Positions 34,511-45,246 of a stretch of 64,000 bases of DNA are shown here, piece after piece; position 1 is the stretch's first letter, and each line of letters starts with the position of its first letter. The notes under the pieces were generated by a model. It saw only the letters and a list, made by a program, of their open reading frames with translations, searched no databases and was not told the DNA's origin. A program made the translations under genes and the position numbers. Origin of the DNA: Pseudocercospora fijiensis CIRAD86 (lineage: Eukaryota; Ascomycota; Dothideomycetes; Mycosphaerellales; Mycosphaerellaceae). The stretch lies in assembly GCF_000340215.1 (NCBI RefSeq), contig NW_006921539.1, forward strand, positions 1,932,507-1,996,506, written 5' to 3'.

Positions 34511-36210
34511 CCTTTACTTCTTATAGTATATAGGTCCTAGTCTAACTATTTAGTACAAAGCTTGATATCGTTAAGGTAGTCTTTAGTATATAAGAGGTTA
34601 GAGGAGGTTTTGCTCCTAATATGCCTAAGGCCGCCGTCGTTATCGTATTAATTACTTTTATTAGCGTAGTTTGCTAGAAATGTGCTTAATCGACTTAACT
34701 CGGTCGACTTCGGTCTAGATCCGAGATTAACTAATTAACTAATTAACTAAATAATTAAATAGGATAGGTATAAGGCTACTAACTTATTAATTGCGATAAT
34801 GTCCCTTCTAGTCGCTAAAGTAAACCCTTAACTAGCTTCTTATCTAAATCTTACCTCGCTACCTATCTTTTACGCTTCTAACTGCACTACTATAACGCTA
34901 GCGATAGTAAAGGGATATTAGTATATAAGAATTGCAGCCGTGCGTCTAATTACAATACGAGCGCGTCCTTCTGCTATAATAGTCGAGCGTAAGAGGTATT
35001 ATAGTACTACCCCCGCTTTAAGTGTATTCGTCCGAGTTCTTTACGTCTACTCTAGAACAAATAGACCTAGCCCCCTTTTCTTCTTAGACGCACGCAGATT
35101 ACATAATCTATCTAAACTAAGCTAGGGTACCGAGTCGTAATTTTAGCAGGTTTCTTAAACCGCCGTAAGCCGCGCTAGCTAGGTTCTTAGTTGCCTTCTA
35201 AACTAACTATTATAAATAGTAGAGGGGCGTCGGTACCCTATTTAACCCGATAGTTTCGTTAGCTAATTAACTAGGTTAAGCAGCTATAAATGTTTACTAA
35301 AAAACTCAGTTCGTCTAGTTTCTATAGACATACTACGGTATACGCCGAAGAGTAAGCGTAGTAGTTATATTTACTTAGTTAACTTGTAATATATCTCGAA
35401 GGGCTAGGGTATAACGAGATTTAACCCGCTAGAAAGCCCCGGCTAATTCGCTCTATAGTTTTACTCTAGTATTGTCCTTTCCTTTTAATCTAACCCTTCC
35501 TATCTCTTTTAGTCTAGTCGCGTACGGTCTTACGTACAGTCTTGCTTATAGTCTTACGCGCGATCTTGCTTAAAGTTTTACGTAATAATTAGGGCATAAT
35601 TATACGTAAAGTCGGCGCGAGAGGTATACGTATATTTAGCGCAAGTAGTATAGTCGGCACGTGTATCGCGTATATTAGTTAGTTACTATTGTAGTACTAG
35701 TTGTTAGTAACGTAAAGATCTCTTCGAGCCTAAGGTTGCGGTTACGTAGGGAGGACATCTTTTCTGCTAATAAGAGGGCTAGAATGCTTTTATATAGGCG
35801 CATCTTTAAATTCAACCCCTACGCTAGTAGATAGTAATACGCCTTCTACTACGTAGAAGGCCGTACGCTACCTGCCTACGCAAGAAACTACCTACTAAGA
35901 CTGATTGTTATCCGCCGCTCGCCTACTGTTTTTAGACCTCTGTTTCCGTGTCCTCGTCGCAAGCTCCTCGAATACTCTAACTTCGGCCTAAAAACATCTA
36001 GCTTCGCTCGGATTATATATAGCTAGTAGGGGGGGGGTGTTTATTTTTATATATAAAGGATATCTCTTGCCTTGCTGCTTGCTTTCTTCTCTAATAGTCT
36101 GTAATGCGGACAGACGGACGGACGGATCTAGTAATAGTAGAGCAGAGTCGGAAAACGTAGAGATAAGAGATTAAAGAAGAGGCAGAGGAAGAGTTCTTGT
36201 TACTACTACT
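34511..36210. other. Unidentified RIP-mutated sequence
   Basis: The same pyrimidine-C-A depletion as the rest of the island, with AT-rich stretches such as the TTAA-rich repeat near 34729-34765. No transposon protein was recognised in the frames I read. It may be the 5' end of the Helitron, a non-autonomous element or another family. The block ends in a G-run near 36031 and a (CGGA)n run near 36108-36126, after which normal composition returns. Confidence 0.55.
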
Positions 36211-39200
36211 TAACGGATGAATGAATGAATAATCTAACAAAAGACGTTGGCTATACCTATAGAATACATTTCTCTTATATTCTTGCTTTTTTTTTCCTGC
36301 CGTGATTTTAGGGGGAACCCACAGATACATGTATGTAAAGGGAGAGCGATGGCACGGCGAATGAGAATGAGAATCTGGAGTATCTACAGCTACCTTATAT
36401 TCGGTGTATGTGCTGCTTTGTTTTTTTTTCACTTCGCTTTGAGGGTATTTTCGCTTGGTAGGTAGATTCGGAGATGTTCAGAGCTGCAAGGCTTTGACTC
36501 GTCGAGGGCGAGGGCGAGGGCGAGTCATACATGGAGATGGATGAATGCTACTTTCTCTCGAGACAGTGAGATTGGAAAGGCTGGGGTGGGCGTGTGAATG
36601 ACTGAGGCGGAAGATTGTAAATCGAACATGATTGTGCTGTGCGAGCATTAGGAAGAGGTCCGCACTGCGGAATGCACACCACCCTCCCTGCTCGATTTGC
36701 GAATACCCGATGCTGTGTTCGTGGGATTTCTTGTTTATTCGTTCTGGAACGGTCGTGTGCTTGATTGTAACCACCTTGTTGTGTGGCTGTGAGGAGATCA
36801 GCGGATGGAGTGCTGACGTTTGGAGATTCAAGTACGAACGATAGGCATTACGGTAAGAATTCTGACCATAGCATTATCCATCCATCCTCGTCTGGAGTGT
36901 GGTCACTCCTTTACCTGTTTTCGGAAATTTGTTGGATGATGGCTGGATTAGAATCGAGATAATTGAATCTGAGGCGAGCTCCTTCGTGCTTGTGCTTCCC
37001 CAGCCGCTACCCGCGAAGAACATACGTATCTTCCATAGCCACGCATCGGGCTTCCCCCTCGCCCTGCTCTCGTCCTACTGATCATGCTATGGCCGGGATC
37101 GTGCACAAACTCCTGTTCTGCGGAAACACCGAGGGACTGGTTGGTGATGGACCCGTGTCGCTGTACTGTCATTCATGCCGTGCACGAGGCACTTGTCACG
37201 TCGATGAAACGCCGGTCGATGAGGGCGGGATTTGGTCTATTGCAAGGCAGTCCCTTGATGGGTGATAAGTCTACGGAGATTCTCATAAGCTACGGTAGAG
37301 GTGCATTAGGCAATATTGGATGTTAGATGCTTGAACCTGGAGCTTGCTGATGAGGTCGGTTGCACTCGCGTTGGCATATGAGCTGAGGATGTGATGGAAG
37401 GAGTTGGTTTTGCCAAGGATGGGAGAATGTTCTTTCTTTGTTTCTGACCAAGTTTTGACTTGTAGCCATGTTCGGGGAAATTCCACGCCAACGAACTCTG
37501 CGTGACACCTGTCAGGTAAATTTTCGGATCCAAGATAAACCGTTCGCAACCCAACCTGTTGTCTTGTCAGCTGAACGAGACGTCTTGCTTGCCATCACGG
37601 AGAAGGCGATGGAGTGGAGAGCGCGATGTTCTGAGCCTCGACCCTGGTAGCCTGCCTGCTGCAAAATTTTGGCGACTCTGTGCCGTAGCATCCAAGCATG
37701 TCCTTCACACGAAGGACCCGTCTCGCTGGAGGTATGCCCGCGACTGGGACACCTTCATCCAGCACTCTTCCTGCTGTCCAACCACTGATGATCAGCATCG
37801 ATCGTGTAGCAAACATCGAAATTGTGTTCCAAAACGCGGATTTCTGCCGTGAGCACAGTGTCGTCTGGTCTGTCTTGAGCATTCGAGACGGACCTCAGGG
37901 AGGTTCTGCGCTCGCAGAAAGGGCAGATGAGGAGTACACCGAAACAGGTCTTGTTGTCGTGTGACTGTTCTAATCACGTGTAGACGCATGCCTCACGCCT
38001 AGATCACTATTCGGCTACCTTTACCACCAGCGATCACGACGTGGCTATGAGCAGATCGAGGCATGTGGAGGATGCGGGAGCGAGCTGCTGACCACACCTA
38101 TGCCCCGTCACCCTTCGGAGAAATTACGTCGACGCGCCGTGGAGTGCTGACGCCGATCATGAAACCTGCTGACTTCTTGACGACTATCTTTCAGGGGCTT
38201 GGGTGAACTTCATCAAGCCAGTTGCGCCATCCCCAGTCGGAGGCGTTGAGATGCAGCCCCTGCCCCGGGAGACAACATGGTAGGGAAAGGTCTACACTCG
38301 GCATGCTCACGATCGCTTACCACTGCGATGCGGTGGATGCGGGAAACCAGGTTCTCGGATGTAAATTTGAGATTGGGTAGCAGGCGCCAGTGTACATACC
38401 GGATGCACAGCTTGCAAGGTACAGCAGGTCCCCTTGATAAGCTCAGAGCCACGACATGGCGGACCTTTCAATGCCCTGATCAGGATAAAGCCATGTTGCA
38501 CTCTCTTTCACTATAGTGTGATATTAGCTGTTTGAGACATTTGCACGGACCAGGTGTTCGTCGGTCTTTGTGAAGGAGATGTGGTTAACGTGGAGCACAG
38601 GAACGGCACGTGCGGTGTGCGATTTTGTCGACAGTCAGTTCGAGTGTGTAGTGGCGCTGTGCTGCGTCGAAGAGTTGTACCAGGTGCAGATCTCCCATAG
38701 ACGCAGTGCATCAGTGCAGGACGTCTGCCAGTGTCTGAATGCGTGCAGCGCCCGGTCGATGGTGCAGATTGCGCATGCTCGCCAGAAAGGGTTCGAAACG
38801 GGTGTCGATTGATCACGAGAACACGGACAGGCGGCTCCGCAGCGCGCAGTGATCGGAAGTCTCTGACAAATTCGCGGCTGCTTCCTGTCGAGTCGCCGGG
38901 GTGAATGTCACAGGATCGAGGTGTTGTTTGTCGTGCAAGTGAGAGCGGGAAGCAGCGTTTGTTGGGAGGTCTCGAGAGAGGCGCTGCATGCTCGGCCATT
39001 TTGGCTCATTCGCGCTAATCGTCGCCAAGGTCACGCTTTCCCGGTCGAGCGCCGGCTAGACGACCAGCCCATCGTTTCAGGATTCGGACTCGAATGGGGA
39101 TTCTGGTCGGCCTGGGCGAGGCGTCCGGCTCGTCTTGCTTGCAGAGGAAAGGCTCCGTCACGTGGTCCAGGCCGGTGGAGGTAGGCCGTCGAGGGCTTCG

Positions 39201-42135
39201 GCTTCGGCGGCGGCGGCGGCGGGGCCAAAGTGGCGGTGAAAGAGGTGCCTGGAAATGCCAACGGACTTCTGCAGGCATCCGTGAGACTCGTTCCTTGTGG
39301 CGACATCATCAGCACATGGCGTTGGCGTTGAGCCTGCCGACTTCTCACGACTCGAGGCCGCGCTGGTGCCTCCTTGGTCGGCCGGGCGCGTACCGTAGAT
39401 TAACACATTTGTCCGGGCAGATTGGTGAAGCGTCAGTGGTAGCCAATCGATGGCCCGCGCGTCAGCAGCGAGTCTCCAGCGGCGAGCAGGCGTCCGCGTC
39501 ATGAATGCTCATGACATGTGGCAGCAGGCGTCAGCGCGTGGAGCTGCGCTGAGCTGAGCTGACCTGATAGACGTCTGCTGAGCGCGGAGCCTAAGAAGGC
39601 GACAGCCGTGGAATGTGTACAGGCACTGGAAGTCGTTCGAACTTGCACGTCGAAGCAGCAAACTTTGTGTGGTGCGCCAAGCCCCGCGCTCATTGGCTCG
39701 CTTGTGCCGTGCGAAGACGTCGCCTCGTCGTCGCTGCTCCTCTGTCTTCTCCATCCGCGTGCATGATGGCTGACATGGATCAAAGATCGAAGCAAGGGAC
39801 TTTTGGTTGACCTGCGCAATACTTGCAGCACGCCGCCACAAACGGCACTGGCCCGCAGCGGGCGCATCTGCCTGAAACCGAGGATTACAGTACAGTACAT
39901 TTGACCATGGCCTCCTTTTCCGTACGGACAGCGGCCACCACAGCATTATTGTGCAGGGCAGCGCGAATCCAGCGAGCGCCGCCTCGAACGCCCTGAAACA
40001 AAGAGCGCTGCTCCAGCGCTTAATTGCGACTAAATCGCTCGGGCGCGGTTACTGATGCACTTATTGCGCAATGTGGCTGGTCATGGCGCCAGAAAATACT
40101 TGACGGGGAGCGGAGAGTACATAGAACTGTCAGCGTTTCGCGTGACTATCTGCAGGCGCGCCGGAAGCCGTGGCAAGAGGCCTTTGTGACAGGTTGTGTC
40201 TTCAATGCTTGGGCCGGCCATTTCTTGGGAGCTGCCGGCTAGCCTGGTCGCAACGACTTGCATACAGCACATCGGGACCCGGGCCGATCGGGAAAGGTCC
40301 AGGGCAGTATTCTGGTAGGCTCGCTCCGTAGCGTGTCGAGGCTCTTGACCAAGCTGCACCAATGCTTCAGTGGTCCATGGGATCATCATACACACCGGGC
40401 TCTGGAGAGGTGGAGAGAGAAGGCTCCCGTCCTGCGAATGGATCCATCGCGCACGGCCTTTCTGCAAGATGTCGGGGCCATGTGGAGCAGGACATGTCGC
40501 AATCAGCGCAAGCGTCGGCTTGCTGGATGTGGGTACTGTATTTCGAAGATTGCCATCAGTGCACTCGAGGCTTTCGAAGCAAGTCAGATGAAGACTCTGC
40601 AAGGAAAATTCGATCAAGTGCATCAAGAGAAGGATGACGGGGCGAATCGATACCTCCTGGCGTCGGGGGTTATGAATAGGCCGGCCGCATTGGGCGGCGG
40701 AAGTGGGCTACAGATGCAGCTTCCCACTGCGACCTGCGAGGTGGCAGTGTGGTCTGAGCGTTCTTTCAATACGATCAATACTCTGAGGCTGATGTGACCC
40801 GGCAAAGTGGTAACGATAGCCAGACCTGGTAGTCATTTTCTGCTGTCGGCCAAGGTCGGTCATGACGCTTGTTAGAAGTAGGACATGCTGGCCAGCTATC
40901 CCTACCAGGTCGACACAGGCCTTGCTGCTGCTGCTGCTGCTTCCTTCCAAACAACAACGTCCTTCTGATCCGGCGATATCAACGAACCAGGGCTGGCATT
41001 TGTACCTCTTTAAGCTCGCCCTCGACCTGCTGCCACTTTAATAGTACTTCTTTGTTCACAGCCTCATCCACAGGCTGCCACAGGGTGATACTAAGCGGGT
41101 GTCACGAACGACGCCAAACTAACGTACTTCCAACATACCGCAGTGTTCTGCAGATCTACGCGACCACTCCCGCTATCGACGACATATATCGACCCCAGGC
41201 ACTTCACGCCGCCCGTTCGGCATCAACGGTTCAACGATACTACTACACCTCAGCACGCACAACTCGATCTCACGTCGGCAATCAGCTGCACCAAGACAGA
41301 GTCTGCGCAACGGTGCACGTCTGGAACGGGACTGCTCGCCAGGAGTGCAGAGAGACGGGCTGATTGTCGAGCATTGTTCAGGGTGAGTAGCGTCCAAGAC
41401 ATCCTGCTGCATCTGTCACGCATGCTGCTTTGGCTACTGCCTTGGCCACTTTCCATCTCCGATGATGCGCACCTCGAGTCGATCTTTGGAAAGCAAGCTG
41501 TCTCGCCGAGCGAAGCGGTCTCGTACGCCTTTGCAGGATCAACGAGTCAGCCAAGGATGGAGCGTCGGATTGCAATCTGCGGCGACGGGCGAGATGGAGG
41601 CCGAGCTCAGCATCGCGCTATCACGTCCATCGACTCTCAGCAGGCTGGCGTGGCGCTTGAGTTGTTGATGGGGATGCTGACGATGGACAGGGCATGCGAC
41701 GTTGAAAGAAAGACGGCCGGCATCCAGCGCACCTCTGAAGTCAAAGCAATTTGGACTCCTGCTATCCGGAAGTCTACGCTGCCTTCCGCTGCAGCTTGCG
41801 AACGGTCGACCTCTCGTCCAGAAGCGAGTGCCGTCCTGATTCGTCGGCCAGCAACGCGTTCCGTCATCGCGCCGACAAACTCAACCGGGCGGGCCGAGCA
41901 GGAGCGGCACGCTGCTAGAGCGCTTGGACCAATCTATCGACTCGGCCAAGCAACGACGAGTCGATCGATTGATTGATCGGCAGACTCGAGCTCGTTGGGC
42001 GCGTTGGCCAGAAGGGAGCAGAAAGCAGTGTCTGCCATCTGATCGTCGAGTTGCGGCTCGCGGCTGAGCGAGCGCCTCCACAGCGACGAGCATCAACAGG
42101 CCCGGCCAGGCCAGGCCAGGCGATCGCGTCAATAT
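36211..42135. other. ~5.9 kb without recognisable genes
   Basis: Normal base composition, not RIP-mutated. There are many short overlapping frames on both strands but none with a domain, a signal peptide plus splice structure, or coding-like periodicity that I can defend. A (GAGGGC)n run lies near 36504-36526, CTG repeats near 40925-40941 and GATTGATT/CAGGC runs near 41960-42120. The right end is likely promoter and long 5' UTR of the NDT80-type regulator. Unannotated non-coding RNA or a lineage-specific gene cannot be excluded. Confidence 0.45.
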
Positions 42136-45100
42136 ATGGGCTCGAGTGCGTTCAGGATGGATCAAGGTAAGCAAGCTCGTTTCGTTTCCTCATGCCGGCT
42201 CATGCACATGCATACCGCGCTCCCACGCCCGCCATCTCAGCCGATTCTCCTTGTATTCGGCCCGCACGCCCGCGCAAGAATGCTCGCAGAATCCAAGCCG
42301 CCCGCCATCCCACCAACTCACCTTGCATGCCCGTTGCTCGTGTGACGTTGGAGGGCGATGCGATGGATGCGATGGATGCGATGCTTCCCATCCATCATCG
42401 TGTTTCGCCCCAATGAGCCGCTCCGTTTCAGACACAGCCAAACGGTTCAGTCAGCCACGTTGTGCGACGCTGGGCGATGGGCGTGGGCGTGGGCGTGGGC
42501 GTGGGCGTGGGCGGTGCTCACGTGCGAGCTGCTGCCTCAACACTGCCCATGCCGACCAGACATTCGCATTCGTGGCCTGCAAGTCGTTCTCGCCTTGCAT
42601 GGCACATCGCATGTCGACGCACGTAGCTTGCTCTGCTAACGTGTCCGTGTCCGCGCAGGCCCGATTCTCCAGCAGCAATTGCCACTCGACCACTATTCGC
42701 TCTCCGACCACCACGACTACAACGACCAATATCCGGGCCATGCGCATCACGCCGCCTACACTGCCGGCGGTGCCGTCGACCACATCAGGCGTGACGGCGC
42801 CGCTCCGCTTCAACCACATGCACCTCAGCCTTTCACCTTCCCCTCCACTCACAGCGCAACGGGCACTCGCTTCGTCAGCGATCGCGCGGTAGCCTCAGAC
42901 GCCAGCAGCAGGTGAGTGTGCTGCTCTCATTGGCTCTCCAGCTCGCTTCTCGCTTCTCGCTTCTCGCCCCGCCCCGCCCCGCTCCGCCCCTCCCTGCTCC
43001 TCTCGGCTCACCCTCACTCCTCTCCGCCTTTCTTCCCAAGGCGAATCACGGCAATTGCCCAGAGTGCATGTCCATGTGCGAACCTCCTGCATCGTCGACT
43101 GTAGTCGCACAGAATCCCGACAGAGCGGCCTCCTATCGCACTGCCCGCTGTGCCATCACACGACGAATTATGTCATCCACGCGCTGCCCTGCGCTGCGTC
43201 GCTGCAGAAGCCTTTCGCTTGCCCAGAACCTATCCCGTCACCCGCAACACGTTACACATTGTCACCCTCTCCCACCCTGCCCTTCCCATCACCTCCACTG
43301 TGTGCCCTCTTCTACCATGTGATACGCTAATCGGATCCTGGGCTGTAGCTACCACGCATCCAACAACTTCACGGATTCGAGTTCCGCCTCCATCTCCACC
43401 AGTCCGTCTTCAGCCGCCGGCTCGCTCGCGCCGCCTTACACAAACTACCCCCATCACAACCAGTGCACAAGTCTAGCAAGCTACTCGGGAGCCGTGCAAC
43501 AACCCCAGTCGTTCGTGCCAGCAATCTACAACACTCGAGTACCGTCGATGTAGGTAGCCATGGGCGCACGGCAGCCTCGTCACATCACTGGTCATTGACC
43601 CAAGCTCACACATGCTTGACAGTTTAGACACCACGGCCTCTGGCATGCTCCCGCCTCCCAATCCTGGGATACGATCACCGATATCTAGCTCGACCCATGC
43701 GACCGACCGCGACCCATTAGCCACTTCAACTCCTTTCTTAGCTCGCACGCAATTGTCGCCAGGCTCGCAGCCTGGATACGCATCCTTCCAAGATACACCA
43801 CGAACCAGTTACGGCCTTTCCAACTTGTCCCTGTCTAACCACCACTACCCTCACGGTCACCCTCACGGTCACATGGCGTCGCCCACCTACGGCAACCAGC
43901 AGAATGACTGCACCAACTTTCCGTGGCCCAATCTGGAAGTCCAAGCAGAAATGACCTGCGAAGGTCAGTCAGTCACACCCGAGGTTCACGCCAAAGTCGA
44001 AAAAGGCTTCTTCTTGTCGACCGTTGACCAAAAGTGGACTTGCTATCGCCGCAATTATTTCTCTGTGCAATGTCACTTCGAGTTGCACCCGAACATCAAC
44101 AATGGCCGCATGCACTTGAAGCGCAACAACAATCAACACACGGAGCAGATCCAGGCCATGGGTATGCGGCTATCTGCTGCAGTAGATGGCTCGACGGGGA
44201 AGCTCATTGAGCTGATTCAGCACACCCCGAAACGCGACCATGGCCCAAAGACCAAGATAGATATTGTCAAGGTTCCGCCAACCCCATCTACGGGACGAAA
44301 TGATCACACCGTATCACCACACGGAATCTACTCAGTGCCGATCCAAGCATTCCATGCCACTGGTCAGGTACCTGGGCCGTTCCTGCCCTTCCAGCACAGC
44401 TCCGATGGCTCGTCATCCACCGCGACCACACAAGCGTCAAGCATGACTTCTCACTACGGCTACTCGGCAAGCGCTGGTGGTCATATCCCCACGCCGGGTC
44501 AGAATCCTGCGCACACCTTCGAACGAGTACAGTTCAAGCAGGCAACTGCGAATAATGGCAAGCGACGTGCATCACAACAGTACTTTCACCTCATCGTAGA
44601 ACTCTACGCCGATGTCCGGAAGGAGCAAAACGATGCACCTCAGTGGGTGAAGGTCGCGCATAGAGTGAGCGAGAAGATTGTCGTTCGCGGAAGATCGCCG
44701 AGCCACTACCAGAATGAGGGCCAAAATCAGAACGGCAGGACTGGGAGCTCAAGCGGCGGCAGTGGTCACAGCTATGCGGCAACTACAACCTTTGGTAATA
44801 TCTCCTCGGGCGGCTTCCGATACGGCTCTGGTGCATCTGGCACTGCTCTGAGCGGCGGCACATATCGTACCAATGCGTATGGCTACCATCCGTCTCCCGA
44901 GCATTCTGGCAGTAGCGCATCGAGTGTGGACGGCGGAGCTGAGAACGACTATCCAGCCGATTCCGTCATGTCCGATGCAGAACGGAGCGACATGCAGGCT
45001 CACGAAGGCTATCGCTACTACCCTGCCCCACTTTATGAAGGTCAAGGACTTCCGCTTCCCAAGATTGAAAGCACTGCCCGGTATTCCACCGAACCATCAT

Positions 45101-45228
45101 CCTGGGCGGTCAAGTATGAGAACTCTGACGCCGTCTCTGGTGCTCAGCAGTGGCCCATGAGCAGGTTTCAAGGCGTCGACTCAAGTCGCGGCTACTTCCC
45201 ACAGGACCTGACCACGACATACCCATGA
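42136..45228 (+). CDS. NDT80/PhoG-like transcription factor (VIB-1/XprG type), four exons
   Basis: Exons 42136-42166, 42659-42911, 43349-43549 and 43623-45228 join in frame to 696 aa. The introns are 492, 437 and 73 nt (donors GTAAGC, GTGAGT, GTAGGT; branches CTAAC, CTAAT, TTGAC; acceptors CGCAG, TGTAG, ACAG). The N-terminus (MGSSAFRMDQG then PILQQQLPLDHYSLSDHHDY) is His/Tyr/Ser-rich. The NDT80 DNA-binding domain covers about residues 255-520, with KVEKGFFLSTVDQKWTCYRR, NYFSVQCHFEL, QQYFHLIVELYADVRKEQ and VSEKIVVRGRSPSHYQNE. The C-terminus is Gly/Ser/Tyr-rich and probably disordered. Ascomycete members such as VIB-1 and XprG control secreted proteases, nutrient response, heterokaryon incompatibility and development; which of the NDT80-like paralogues this is cannot be settled here. 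An alternative start is the in-frame ATG at 42157. The large gene-free region upstream would suit a complex promoter. Confidence 0.87.
42479..42513. repeat. (GGGCGT)n microsatellite in the first NDT80 intron
   Basis: About five and a half perfect hexamers lie in the 492-nt first intron. Confidence 0.9.
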
Positions 45229-45246
45229 TGATGATGATGATGATGA
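45226..45246 (+). repeat. (TGA)7 at the stop codon of the NDT80-type gene
   Basis: The natural stop codon is the first of seven tandem in-frame TGA triplets, forming an (ATG)n microsatellite across the end of the coding region. Confidence 0.92.

Larger units (their letters stand above)
19455..36210. other. RIP-mutated transposon island
   Basis: In this block TCA and CCA, and their complements TGA and TGG, are nearly absent, while GCA, ACA, TGC and TGT persist. Reading 20161-20880 by eye I found no exception, and one (TGA at about 30285) in 30001-30360. CpG is retained. No open frame longer than about 115 codons exists, and reading frames of transposon proteins are closed mainly by TAG codons replacing TGG (Trp) and CAG (Gln). 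This is the signature of repeat-induced point mutation with a pyrimidine-C-A preference. Edges are approximate. Confidence 0.9.

Noticed and set aside
36504..36526. Possible CRISPR-like or regulatory direct repeats (GAGGGC)n
   Set aside because: A simple hexanucleotide microsatellite without spacers; nothing links it to a specific function.
40258..40797. 179-codon plus-strand frame in the gene-free region
   Set aside because: No domain, irregular composition, and an equally long frame (181 codons) on the opposite strand; both look like chance in GC-balanced DNA.
41143..41976. 277-codon frame upstream of the NDT80-type gene
   Set aside because: It has no recognisable domain, its composition (scattered Cys, Arg, Ser) is not protein-like, and its position suits promoter or 5' UTR. 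I cannot exclude an orphan gene.
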